From Roseococcus sp. (GTDB lineage Bacteria; Pseudomonadota; Alphaproteobacteria; Acetobacterales; Acetobacteraceae), in contig NZ_JAIEQY010000179.1 in the NCBI RefSeq assembly GCF_019747315.1, forward strand, positions 1 through 42,206: 42,206 nt of DNA. Direction: 5' to 3'. Made by a program: the position numbers and the translations under genes. The notes beneath the pieces are model-generated. The model was not told the DNA's origin, did not search any database, and saw nothing but the letters and a program-made list of their open reading frames with translations. Positions within the stretch are counted from its first letter, which is position 1. Every line of letters starts with the position of its first letter. Below, one piece after another: positions 16,593 through 28,500 of this stretch.

Positions 16593-19500
16593 TCAGCCGA
16601 AGATGAAGTCCGTCGTCAACAGCGTCGTGGGGGTGGCGAGCGAAATGCTCACGCTGTCCACGCCCCCATTGGCCGAGACCACCACATAGGCCGGGTCGGA
16701 GGGGGTTCCCGCGCCGCCATAGGTGATCTGCAGATCGCCGAAGCGCACGCCCACGAAGCCGGCGAAGTCGATCTTGTCCTGGCCCTGGGTGAAGTCGCGG
16801 ATGCTGTCATGCCCGTGCCCGGTCAGGAAGGAGTAGCGGTCCCGACCGGCGCCACCCTCATAGATCTGCGCGCCCGCGGCATCCATGAAGCGGTCATCGC
16901 CCAGGCCGCCAAGCAGGCTGTCCAGCCCGCCGCCGCCGATGAGCGTGTCATTGCCCGCCCCACCGATCAGCGTGTCCGCCCCCGCACCACCCGTCAGCAC
17001 ATCCGCCCGCCCCGAGCCCGTGAAGACCACCGCATCGGCACCCCCCGCATTGCTGACATTCCAGCCCGCGGTGCCGAGCACGGCCGAGAGGTTCACATCA
17101 AACCCGCCCGCCATGAGGTTGGCGACGCCCACATTGCTGCTGGCACTGGACGCCGCCCAATCGGCCACCAGCATCGCCTGCGCCGTGGCGCCGGCCGAGA
17201 CGATCAGGATATCCGCCGCCCCCGCGCCGAGATCGGTGACGACATCCGTGCCGGCATCCACATAGAAGCGGTCAATGCCCGCGCCGCCGGTCATGGTATC
17301 ATTGCCTGCCCCGCCAAAGAGCTGGTCATTCCCGGCGCCGCTGTTCAGCGCATCCGCGCCCGCCCCGCCGCGCATCGTGTCCGCGCCAGTGCCGCCGGTG
17401 ATGGTATCCGCCTGGCTCGAGCCGACCAGGCGCACGCCGCGCACATGGGCATTGCTCAACACCCAGCCCGAGCTGCCGCTTACGGCGGCCAGGTCCACGT
17501 TGAAGCCCGCCGCCGCCAGATTGGCGCTGCCGGCATTGTTGGTGCCGGCCGAAGCCGTCCAATGCCCGCCGATGGTCGCATTGGCCGTGGCGCCTGCCTG
17601 GATGATCAGCGCATCCGGCCCACCAAAGCCGAGGTCGGCGATGGTGTCCACGCCCGATTCCACCAGGAAGCGGTCCACATCGGCGCCGCCGGTCAGCAGG
17701 TCATCGCCCGCGCCGCCGATCAGGCTGTCCACGCCGGCGCCACCGACGAGCGTGTCACCTCCGTCGCCACCGGTCAGCGTGTCATCGCCCAGGCTGCCCA
17801 CCAGGCTGTCCTGGCCGAGGCCACCGGTCAGGCGATCCCTGATCACCGATCCGGTGAAGCTGACCCCCACCGCCTGGCCCGCATTGCTGACGGACCACAG
17901 GCCGGTGGCCACGCCCGTGGCGGCCGAGAGGTTCACCCCGAAGCCACCCGCCGTGATGCTCGCCTGGCCCGCATTGCTGACATTGCTGGAGGCCGACCAT
18001 GCGCCGACCAGCGTGGCATTGGCGATGGCGCCGGCCGAGACAACCAGCAGGTCATTCCCGCCCGAGGCGAGGTCGAGGATGGTGTCGGTGCCGCCATCCA
18101 CCACGAAGCGGTCCACGCCCGCGCCGCCGCGCATCGTATCATTGCCGGCGCCGCCGGCCAGGCTGTCACTGCCGGCATCGCCGGAGAGGCTGTCATTGCC
18201 GCCGCCGCCATGCACCGTGTCATTGCCATTGCCGCCGGTCAGCGTGTCCCCACGGGTCGAGCCGGCGATGGTGACGCCGCGGTTGGTGCCGAGGTTGGAG
18301 ACCGCCCAGCCCGCGCTGCCCGCGGCCAAGGTGAGGTCCGTGTTGAAGCCGGCGGCGGTGATGTTGGCCGCACCGCTCTGGTTGTTGCCGGCGGTGAGGA
18401 TCCAATTGGCCGCGAGCGTGGCATTCGCCGTGGCGCCGGTGGAGACCACCAGCATGTCGGCGCCCCCCATGCCGAGATCGGTGATGGTGTCGGTGCCGGA
18501 ATCCACGCTGAAGCGGTCGGCGCCCGCACCGCCGGTCAGGCGGTCATCGCCCGCGCCGCCGGTCAGGCTGTCGTCATCGGCGTCGCCCTGAAGGGTATCG
18601 TTGCCGGTGCCGCCGTTCAGGCTGTCCTTGCCCAGGCCGCCGCTGAGGGAATCCGTGCCGCCATTGCCCAAGAGCGTGTCGCCGCCCGCGCCGCCGAGCA
18701 GCGTATCGCCGCCCTCGCCGCCGGTGAGGGCGTCGGCATTCACCGAGCCGGTGATGCGGATCCCTGTCGTGTTGCCCGCATTGCCCAGTTTCCACTGACC
18801 GACCCCCGAGGCCAGGGTCAGGTCAAGGTTGAAACCGTTCGCCGTCAGGTTGGCGGTGCCGTTGACGACGGAGGCGGCGTTCGCGGTCCAGGCGGCGGCC
18901 ATGGTGGCATTGGCCGTGGCGCCGGCGTTGACGAGCAGGATTTCCGCACCGCCCAGGCCAAGATCGGCAATGCTGTCCGTCCCGGCATCCACCTCGAAGC
19001 GATCCAGGCCCATGCCGCCGGTCAGCGTGTCATGGCCCAGGCCGCCGGCCAGCGTGTCATTCCCCGCGCCGCCGTTCAGCGCATTGGCCAATGCGTCGCC
19101 GGTCAGCGCGTCATGACCGGAATTCGCGGTGATGTTCTCGATATTGGCGAAGCTCAGCACCCCGCCAGGCAGGGCGATGGAGCCGCTGGCCAGGGATAGG
19201 CTGAGGTTCACCGCGGCGAAGGCCGGGCCAAACAGCAGCGTATCGAGGCCCGTGCCGCCGTTGAAGGAATCCGTGCCCGTGCCGGCGAGAAGCGTATCAT
19301 TGCCCACCCCGGCATCGAGCGTGTCATTCCCCGCGCCGCCATCGAGCGCGTCATTGTCGCCGAGGCCGAGCAGCAGCTCATCCGCCGCCGTGCCGGTCAG
19401 CGTGTCGGGGCCCGTCGTGCCGGTGATGGTCAGCGGGTCGTCATTGCCGATCCGGCCCTGCGCGCTGGCGGTGGCGAAGGTCACGACCGGATTGGCGCTG

Positions 19501-22500
19501 GAGAGGGTGACGGTGAAGCCCTCGGACGGCTCGTGGAGCGTGTCGCCCAGGATGTTCACGGTCAGCGTGCGGCTGACCTCGTCGGCGGCGAGGGTGATGG
19601 TGCCGCTGGGCAGCAACCCCCCATTGAAATCCGCTGCGCTTGCGGGGTTCGCGCCGCTGCCGGTGACGGTGAAGGTGAGGCCGACCGCCACGCCGACATT
19701 GCCCTCCCGCGAGATGGTGAAGGTGAAGGGGGTGGAGCCGGCATTGCCCTCGGCCTTGTCGGCCGAGAGCGGCGCGATGGTAAGAACGGGGGCCACGCTG
19801 GCCGCGTCATTGTCGCGGATCGTGGCCGTGGCCGTGGCAGTCCCGATATTCGCGTTGGTGGGCGTGGAGAGGGTGAGGGTGAACACCTCATCCGCTTCCA
19901 CCGCAGTGTCGTCCACCGTCTGGATGGTGATGGTCTTGCTGGTCTCACCGGCGTCGAAGGTGATCGTGCCACTGGGCAGCACGCCGCCCGCGAAATCTGC
20001 GGCATTGGCTGCACCGGAGACGGCCCAGTTGGCGCTGGCGGAGCCTGTGGTGTCGCCGACACGGGCGAGGGTGAAGGAGACAGGCTGCCCCTCGATGAGC
20101 GGGCTGGCCGGGCCGCCGATGTTCAGGATGGCGTCATCGTTGAGGATGATGCGCGTGGCCGTGGCGCCGCCCAGCGTGGCACCGGCCGAGGGGTTGGACA
20201 GAGTGAGGGTGACGCCCTCATTGAACTCGACCGAGTTGTCACCGATCACATCCAGCGTGATCGTCTTGAAGGCCTCGAAGGCCAAGAAGAGGATGTTGCC
20301 GGAGGGCAGGACGCCGCCCACGAAATCCGCCGCATCGGCCGGCTGGGAGCCACTTCCGGCGATGCTCCAATCGGCGCTGAGAACGGTAGAGACGTCGCCC
20401 ATTCGGGTGACGGTGAAGGTGAAGGGCGTGGTGCCCGCATTGCCTTCGGCAATCGGCGTACCGCCCGAGGCGAAGAGCTGGGCGTCGTCATTCCGGATGG
20501 TGCCCCTGGCCCCTTCGCCGACATTGACACCCGAGGGCGGCAAGAGGGAAACGACGAATTCCTCATCTCCCTCGACGCTGGTATCCCCGGCCACCTGAAT
20601 CGTGATGACCTGGCTGGTCTCGCCCGGGGCGAAAGCGACCGTACCGGACAGTGGCGTGCCACTCGCGAAATCCGCCGTCGTGGTACTGCCCTGGTAGTCC
20701 AGACTCCACGCGACGCCGACGGCTCCGCTGGTGTCCCCGTTGCGCATGACAGTGAAGGTGAAGGGCGTGGTCCCCGAATTGCCCTCGCTCCCATCAATCG
20801 GGGGCACGATGACAAACGAGACGTCATCATTGCGGATGACACCTGCCGCGCTGGCTGTTCCGATCGAGGCCCCGGTGGGGGCGGAGAGGGTGAGGGTGAA
20901 GGCCTCATCCTGCTCGACCTGGATGTCGGCACGGACCTGGATCGTGATGGTTTGCGTCGCCTCGCCCGCCGCAAAGCTGACGGTGCCGCTGGGAAGCACG
21001 CCGCCCGCGAAATCGGCCGCATTGGCGGCGGTGCCACTGATGGCCCAATTGGCCGAGGCCGCGCCGCCGAGGTCACCGCTGCGGGTGACGGTGAAGGTGA
21101 AGGGCGTGGTGCCGGTGGAGGTGAGCACATCCGTGCCCTCGGCCTTGTCGGCCGAGAGGGCGGCAACGGACAGGGTGGCGCCTGCGAAGCCGGTCGCGAG
21201 GTAATCGCCATCGGTGAAGCGCAGCGTCTCGACGCTGGCGCGCACGAGGTCGGTGCCGTCGCCGCCAGCCTGGCTGTCCACCACCGTCAGGTCGCCGGTC
21301 GTGGCGTCGCGGGTGATGTTGTAGCGGGCCCGCGCGCCGGAGAAGACGGCCATGTCCTGGCCGGCATCGCCGATCAGCGTGTCATTGCCGCCGCGACCCT
21401 CCAGAACGTCATCGCCACCGAGGCCGGCCAGGCGGTTGTCATTCGCGTCGCCCCGCAGCGTGTCGCCGGTCGTGCCACCGGTGACTTCCTCGATGCCGCT
21501 CAGGCTGTCCTGGCCGCCCATGCCGTCCTGCACGGTCCCGGCCGCGAGATCGGCCATGACAAAGGCCGTGCTGTTCCCGTAGCTGACCCGGTCAATGCCA
21601 AGCCCCCCCTCGATCGTGTCGTTCCCGCCCTCGCCACGGAACCAGTTGTCTCCGTCATGGCCGATCAGGCGGTCCGCGAAGGCGCTGCCATTGGCGGCAC
21701 CGATGTTGAAGAGGGTGTCGGTGTTGCCCCAGCCATCGATGGCACGCTGGGTCATCAGATTGACCGTGACGCCGAAGCCGTCGTTGTTGGCGTCGGCATC
21801 GGTGGCGTGGTGTGTCGAGATGAAGCGCTCATCCCCGGCCACGCCCCGGAGCGTATCGGCACCGTCGCCGCCGCGCAGTTGCGTGACCTGCGAATTTCCC
21901 TCGACGCTGAGCCAGTCCACCCTGGCGCCGGTGAGGTCATCGCCGAAGGCGGTGCCGCCCAGAAATTCGATGTCATTGGCGCCGCCGGCGAAGACCTCGG
22001 CGTTGCCATAGCCGTCATTGGCAATGGTGAGGGTAACCAGGTTGGCGATCGCGCCCTGGGTCGGCTGCCCGCCGGAGGTTGTGCTGTAGGCCGCGAAGGT
22101 GACGAGGTCGAAGCCCGTACCGCCGATGTAGCTGTCCACGCCGGCGCCGCCGCCCAGCGTGTCATCGCCCGCGCCACCCATCAGCACGTCGTTGCCGGCC
22201 AGGCCCCAAAGGCGATCGCCGCGAGTGGTGCCGAGGATCACATCGTCGAAGTTGGAGCCCAGCACAGCCTGGATCTTGTCAAAGCTGTCCGTGCTGCCGT
22301 AGCCGTCCAGGCCAGTGCGGGCCGCGACCGTCTCACCGCCCAGCACGGTATCGACACCGGAGAGATTGACCCGGATCCCGCCAGGCGCCTCGCGATAATC
22401 GGCGAAGACGCGCGTGTCGTTGTCGGGCGCCCGCAGGGTGTCGTTGCCGCCCAGGCCGCGCAGCTGCGTGTCCTGGCTGCCGCCCGAAGTGGCGGTGTTG

Positions 22501-25500
22501 GTGATGACCTTGCCGGTCAGGTCATCAGCCAAGCGGCTGCCGGTCGCCGCTTCGATGCTGGTGAGCGTATCGGTGAAGCCCCAGTTGTCGATCGCGAAAC
22601 CGGTCGTGAGGTTGATCGTCACGCCAGCGGTGAGAGACCCGTAGGGCGTGCCGGCGCCGAAGTAATAGGTGTAGCGCACCGTATCGAAGCCGCCGCCGCC
22701 ATCCACCACATCGGTGCCGGCGAAGGGCCGGAACGTGTTGTTCCCGGCGTTGCCGGTCATCGTGTCATCCTGCGGCGTGCCCGTCGCATCCTCGATGCTG
22801 GACAGCGTGTCGGTCTGGGCGCCCTTCAGGACCTGGTTCGTCGTCAGGTTGACGTTGATGCCGATGCCGAGGTCGGCATATTCGACGCGATCCGTTCCAT
22901 CGCCCCCGATGATCGTGTCGCTGCCCAGCCCTGGCATGAAGATTTCACCCGCGGCCGACCCCGTGAAACTGTCCGACTGGCGGGTGCCCCGGACGTGCAC
23001 GACGTTGATCAGCGTATCGACCTCGGTGCCGAGGGTGGCCGTGCCGATGGGACCAAGCACGGCAACCAGGCTCTCGGTCCGTTCGACAAAGGCAACACGG
23101 TCGTAGAAGCGATAATCCACCCGCGTGTCCACGAGGCCATAACCGTAGATCGTGTCATTGCCACGCCCCGGGTTGAACATGCCGAATTCGCCACTGGACG
23201 TGGTCGGGCCGAGGATCAGGTCATCGCCCTCACCACCGCTGACATCATCTGACGGTTCACCGGGCACCTGGGCATTCGCATTGATCGTATCGTTGCCCGT
23301 GCCGCCGATCAGGCTGTCAGTCCCTGTCCCGGCATTGATGCTGTCATTGCCGTCGCCGCCGTTGACGGTGTCATTGCCATCACCAGCTTCGATGGTGTCA
23401 TCGCCGCCATTGCCCGAGAGCAGGTCGTTGCCTGCGAAGCCGCGCACGGTGTCATGGCCCGCGCCACCGGCCAGCGTATCGGCGTTGGGCGTGCCATCGA
23501 AGAGCGAAGAAGCGGGGAGGAAGCTGCTGGCCGCATAGTCGGCATCGCTGAAGCGCAGCGTCTCGACATCGGCGGCCAGCGTATCCGTGCCATCGCCACC
23601 GGCCTGCGTGTCGATGACCGTCACGATGCCCGTACCGGAATCGCGCGTGACGTTGTAGCGGCTGCGCGGGCCCGCGAAGATGGCAACATCGGTGCCGCTG
23701 CCGCCCAGCAGGCTGTCATCGCCGCCGCCGCCGGTCAGGCTGTCATCGCCCTCCGCACCTTCGAGGCGATTGGCGAAGCCATCGCCGGTCAGGCTGTCAT
23801 GGCCCGTGTTGCCGGTGATGATCTCAAAGCCCACCACGATGTCTGTGCCCTGGGCGCCGCCATTCGCAATCTGGGTGGCGAGGTTGGCGATGACATTGAT
23901 CCCGGCGAAGACCGGACCAAAGAGCAGGGTATCGGTGCCACCACCACCATCGAGGCTGTCACTGCCACCGCCGGCGAGAATGATGTCGTCGCCCTCACCC
24001 CCGTTGACGGTGTCCTCGCCATTCAACCCGTTCAGCAGGTCATTGCCGCCGAGCCCGTTGATGGTCTCGTTGCCAGCATCGGTGCCGGTCAGCGTATCGG
24101 CGCCGCTGGTTCCGTTGAGCGCGTCATCATTGCGGATGCTGCCGCTGGCCGATGCCGTGCCAAGGGTCGCACCAGTGGGAGCAGAGAGGGTGACGGTGAA
24201 ACCCTCGGCTGCCTCGAAGACGGTATCCCCCGCCAGGCTGAGGGTGATGATCTGGCTGGTCTCGCCGACGGCGAAGCTGACCGTCCCGGATGGCAGCGCA
24301 TTGCCCACGAAGTCGGCGGCGGAGGCGCTGGCGCTGGTGACGGCCCAGGTGGCGCTCGATGCAGCGATGGTGTCGCCCGTGCGGGTCACGGTGAAGGTGA
24401 AGGGCGTCGTGCCCGCATTGCCCTCGGCCTTATCGGCGGAGAGGGGGCTGATGCTCAGCACCGGCGCCGCCGGGGCGAAGCTGCTGGCCAGCACATTCAT
24501 GTCGCGGAAGGCCAGCACCTCGATATCCGCCTGCAGCAGATCCGTGCCATCGCCCGGCATGTCGGTGCCCAGGCCGGCCGCGCTGCGCAGGTCCAACACG
24601 GTCAGCGCGCCGGTCGTGGCGTTGCGGGTGATGGTGTAGTCGCTGCGCAGGCCGCTGAACACGGCCGTATCCGTGCCGCCGCCGCCTTCCAGCGTGTCAT
24701 TGCCGCCAGCGCCGGTCAGGCGGTTGTCGCCGCTGGTGCCGATGATGGAATCCGCGCCGATATTGCCGACGGCATTTTCGAAGTTCAGCACGGTGTCCGT
24801 GGAGCCACCGAAATCCAGCGCAACCCCTGTCGCGAGGTTGATGGTCATGCCCTGAATCGGCGCACGGTCGCCCACCGCGTTGGTGGCATGCAGGGTGCCC
24901 CCGTCCGGGAAGCCGAGCGAATAGTCGAGCGTGTCGGTTCCCGCGCCAGCATCCACCGTGTCGGTGCCGGCGCCGGGATTGATGGTGTCGTCCGCCGCCG
25001 AGCCGGTGATGACATCGTTGGAGAAGCCCGCGACGGCGCCCTCCACGCCGATCAGCGTGTCGGTCCCACCCTGACCGTCCTGGACCATGCCAGTGGCCAG
25101 ATTGATGACAAGGGTGTTGGTTTCGCTGCCATCATAGCCAACCAGGTCCCGTCCGGCCCCGGCATTCAGCTGGTCGTTGCCGCCGGAGAGCGAGAAGAAC
25201 TCATCAGATCCGGTGCCGGTCACCGTGTCATCGAAAGCGCCGAAGAACAGCGCGCCGCGGATGTTGACCAGCGTATCGGTACCCAGCACGGAATCGATCA
25301 CCTGCCCGGTGCCGAGATTGACCGTCATGCCCTGGGTCTGATCCGCATAGTCCGCGATGACCAATTGGCCATCGATGCCGCGCAGGGTGTCATCGCCCCT
25401 GCCACCGCGCAGGCGGGACCAGACGCTCATCTGTGCGAGGCCGGTCAGATCATCGGCAAAGCCGCCGCCAATCACGCTTTCAAAGCTGAAGAGTGTATCC

Positions 25501-28500
25501 GTGCCGCCCTCGCCATCTGTGGCGGTGCCCGTGGTCAGGTTGACCGTCACGCCGGTGGCGGCAGAGCCGTATTCGGCCCAGTCGTAACCGAGCCCACCAT
25601 CGAGGATGTCATTCCCCCCGCGCCCGTTGAAGCGGTTGCTCTCCGCGCCGCCGTAGATCTGGTCGGCGAACTGGGTGCCGGTGATGCGGCTGATGCCGGT
25701 CAGGCTGTCGCTGCCGCCCAGCCCATCAGTCGCGATGCCGGCCGCGAGTTCCACGAAGATGCCCTGGGTCGGCGGGAAATCCTGGCTGACGCTGTAGTCC
25801 ACCCTATCCTCGCCACCATTGCCGATGACGGTGTCATTGCCGCGCATGGTGTAGAAGATGTTGTTGCCGGCCGAGCCGATGAGGCTGTCGTTGAACTCCG
25901 TCGCCAGCACGGTTTCGAAATTCACGAAGCTGTCCGTGCCGCCCTCACCATCGGTCGCCTGGCCGGTGGCCAGGTTCACCGTCACCCCGGCGCCGGATTG
26001 CGTGTAGTCGAGGGCGTCGTTGGTGCCCGCCCCGCCATCCATCTGGTCATTGCCGGCGCGCCCGGCGATGCGGTCATTGAAGTCCGAACCGGTGATGCTG
26101 TCCGCCCCCGCCGAGGCGCGGATGCCGCGGATGTTCACCAGCGTGTCGGTGCCGCCCAGCCCGTCACTGGCCGTGCCGAGCTTGAGGTTCACCACGATGG
26201 CGCCACCGCCCGTGCCGAGGTAATCCGCGATGGGCAGGCCGAAGACGGAGGTGCTGACGACCGTGCCGGTGATGGTGTCATTGCCGCCATAGCCGGCGAC
26301 GCGGTTGTTGCCGCCCGGCAGATTGCCGGCCGTGGTGATGCTGTCGCCAAAGGCCGAGCCGAGGATGCGCTCGATGGAGCTCAGCGTGTCGGTGCCCGCC
26401 GTCAGCGTGCTGGCCGTGCCGCCGCCCGTATTGTTGAGGATGACGGTGACCGCCTGGCCGATATTGCGATAATCTGCGCCATCCGAGCCACCGCCGCCAT
26501 TCAGCGTGTCATTGCCGAGGCCGCCGGTGAGCAGGTCGTCGCCGGTGCCGCCCTCCAGGCTGTCCTGGCCATCGCCGCCGTTCAGCGTGTCGAAGCCGTC
26601 GCCGCCTTCGATCGTGTCATCGCCGGCATTGCCGACCAGCGAATCATTGCCGGCGAAGCCGCGGATGAGCTCGGCCGCGCCGCCACCGACCAGCGTGTCA
26701 TTGGCGGGGGTGCCATCCAGCACCTCGTCATTGCGGATCACGCCGGTGGCGCTGGCAGTGAGGATCACCGCGCCCGTCGGGCTGGCGAGCGTGACGGTGA
26801 AGCCCTCATCCAGCTCGGGCGAGGTGTCGCCCGCGACATTGATGGTGATGGTCTGCGTCGTCTCGCCCGCGGCGAAGCTGACGGTGCCGGAGGGCAGGGC
26901 GCCCCCCTGGAAGTCGGCACCGTTGGAAAGCGGGCTGGTCAGGCTCCAGGCCGCGCTGGAAGCCCCCGTGGTATTGCCCGTGCGGGTCACGGTGAAGGTG
27001 AAGGCGGTGGTGCCGGCATTGCCCTCGGGCTGGTCGGAGAGCAGGGCGGAAATCGCCAGGAAGGTGGTGGCGGGCGTGGTGAAGCTGGCCGCGGCCACAT
27101 CGCCGTCGCTGAAGCGCAGCGTCTCGATATCGCTCGCCACCAGGTCCGCGCCGTCGCGGCCGGCGGTGTTGTCGGCCACGGTCAGCGCATTCGTCACGCT
27201 GTTGCGCGTGATGGTGTAGTTGGCCCTTGCGCCGGTGAAGGCCGCGATATCCGTGCCCGCGCCGCCGGCCAGGGAATCATCGCCCAGGCCGCCTTCCAGC
27301 AGGTCATTGCGGGCGCCGCCCGTCAGCGAATCCGAGAAGCGCGAGCCGATGACGGACTGGATGTTCACCAGGCGGTCCGTGTCGCCCCAGCCATCGGTGG
27401 CGAGGCCAGTGCCGAGGTTGACCACCACCGCGCCACGGTCGCCGCGATAATCGGCGGTGATGAGCGTGTCGACCGTCGGCGCGCGCAGGACGTCATTGCC
27501 GGTCAGGCCGCGTAGCAATGTCCGGTTGCCCATGACGCTGGCGCCGGTCAGGTCATCGGCCTGCTTCGTTCCGTTGACATGCTCGATGCTGATCAGCGTG
27601 TCGGTGAAGCCCCAGGCATCCGTTGCGACGCCGGTGGTGAGGTTCACCGTGACGCCCATCTCGGCGAGGCTCGAGCCTCCGGTGAAGAAGTCATGCATGA
27701 CGAGGTCGAGGCCGAGCCCGCCGTTGATCGTGTCATTCCCCTCATTGCCGAAGAAGCGGTTTTCGGCATCTGAACCGATCAGCAGGTCATTGCCGATGCT
27801 GGCAAGGACCTGCTCCACGCCGCGCAGGACGTCCGTGCCGCTCAACGTCCAGGCACCGGAGGCAAAGGTGTATTTCCGCGCGACGCCGGTGAACTCGCCA
27901 TCGCTGCTCCCCGTGCCAAGCTCGACCTCGACCCGGTTGATGGCGTTGCCGAACAGGACGTCGCGGGAGTTGCTCCCCATCTGCCAGCGGTCATTCGTGC
28001 CGGCGCCCAAATCAAGGTTTCGGCTGCCATTGGCGACGCTGATCACCGTATCGCTGAAGGCGGTGCCGATGACACTGTCATTGCCCGAGCCGTTGAGGTT
28101 CAGGCGGCGGATGTTGATCAGGGTATCGGCGCCGCCCAACCCATCGCTGGCGGTGCCGGTTGCCAGGTTGATGCTGGCGGGCGCCGCCGTGGTGCTTTGA
28201 TAGCTGACGACGGCATTGGCGAAGAGCGATCCGTCATCCTGGATCGTGAAGCCGCCGGTGACCGTGTCATTGCCGCCATTGGGCTGCAGGCTGCCGCTGT
28301 AGAAGGGGTTGAGGGTCAGGCCGGTGGCGTCGAAGCTGTCATTGCCGCTGCCGGTGCTGATGTTGTGGAAATTCGTGAAGCTGTCGGTCCCCTGGGCGCC
28401 GCCATTCTTAACCGCGGTGCCGCTGCCCACCCCGGTGAGGGTGACACTGATGGGGGTGGTGAAGCTTGCATAGCTGAGCGTGTTGCCGGCCGCGCCACCA

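Noticed and set aside
14063-19199. Long + strand frames opposite the atypical dehydrogenase, the small RTX gene and the giant's 3' end
   Set aside because: No family features and composition typical of antisense shadows; the minus-strand genes have motifs and ribosome sites.
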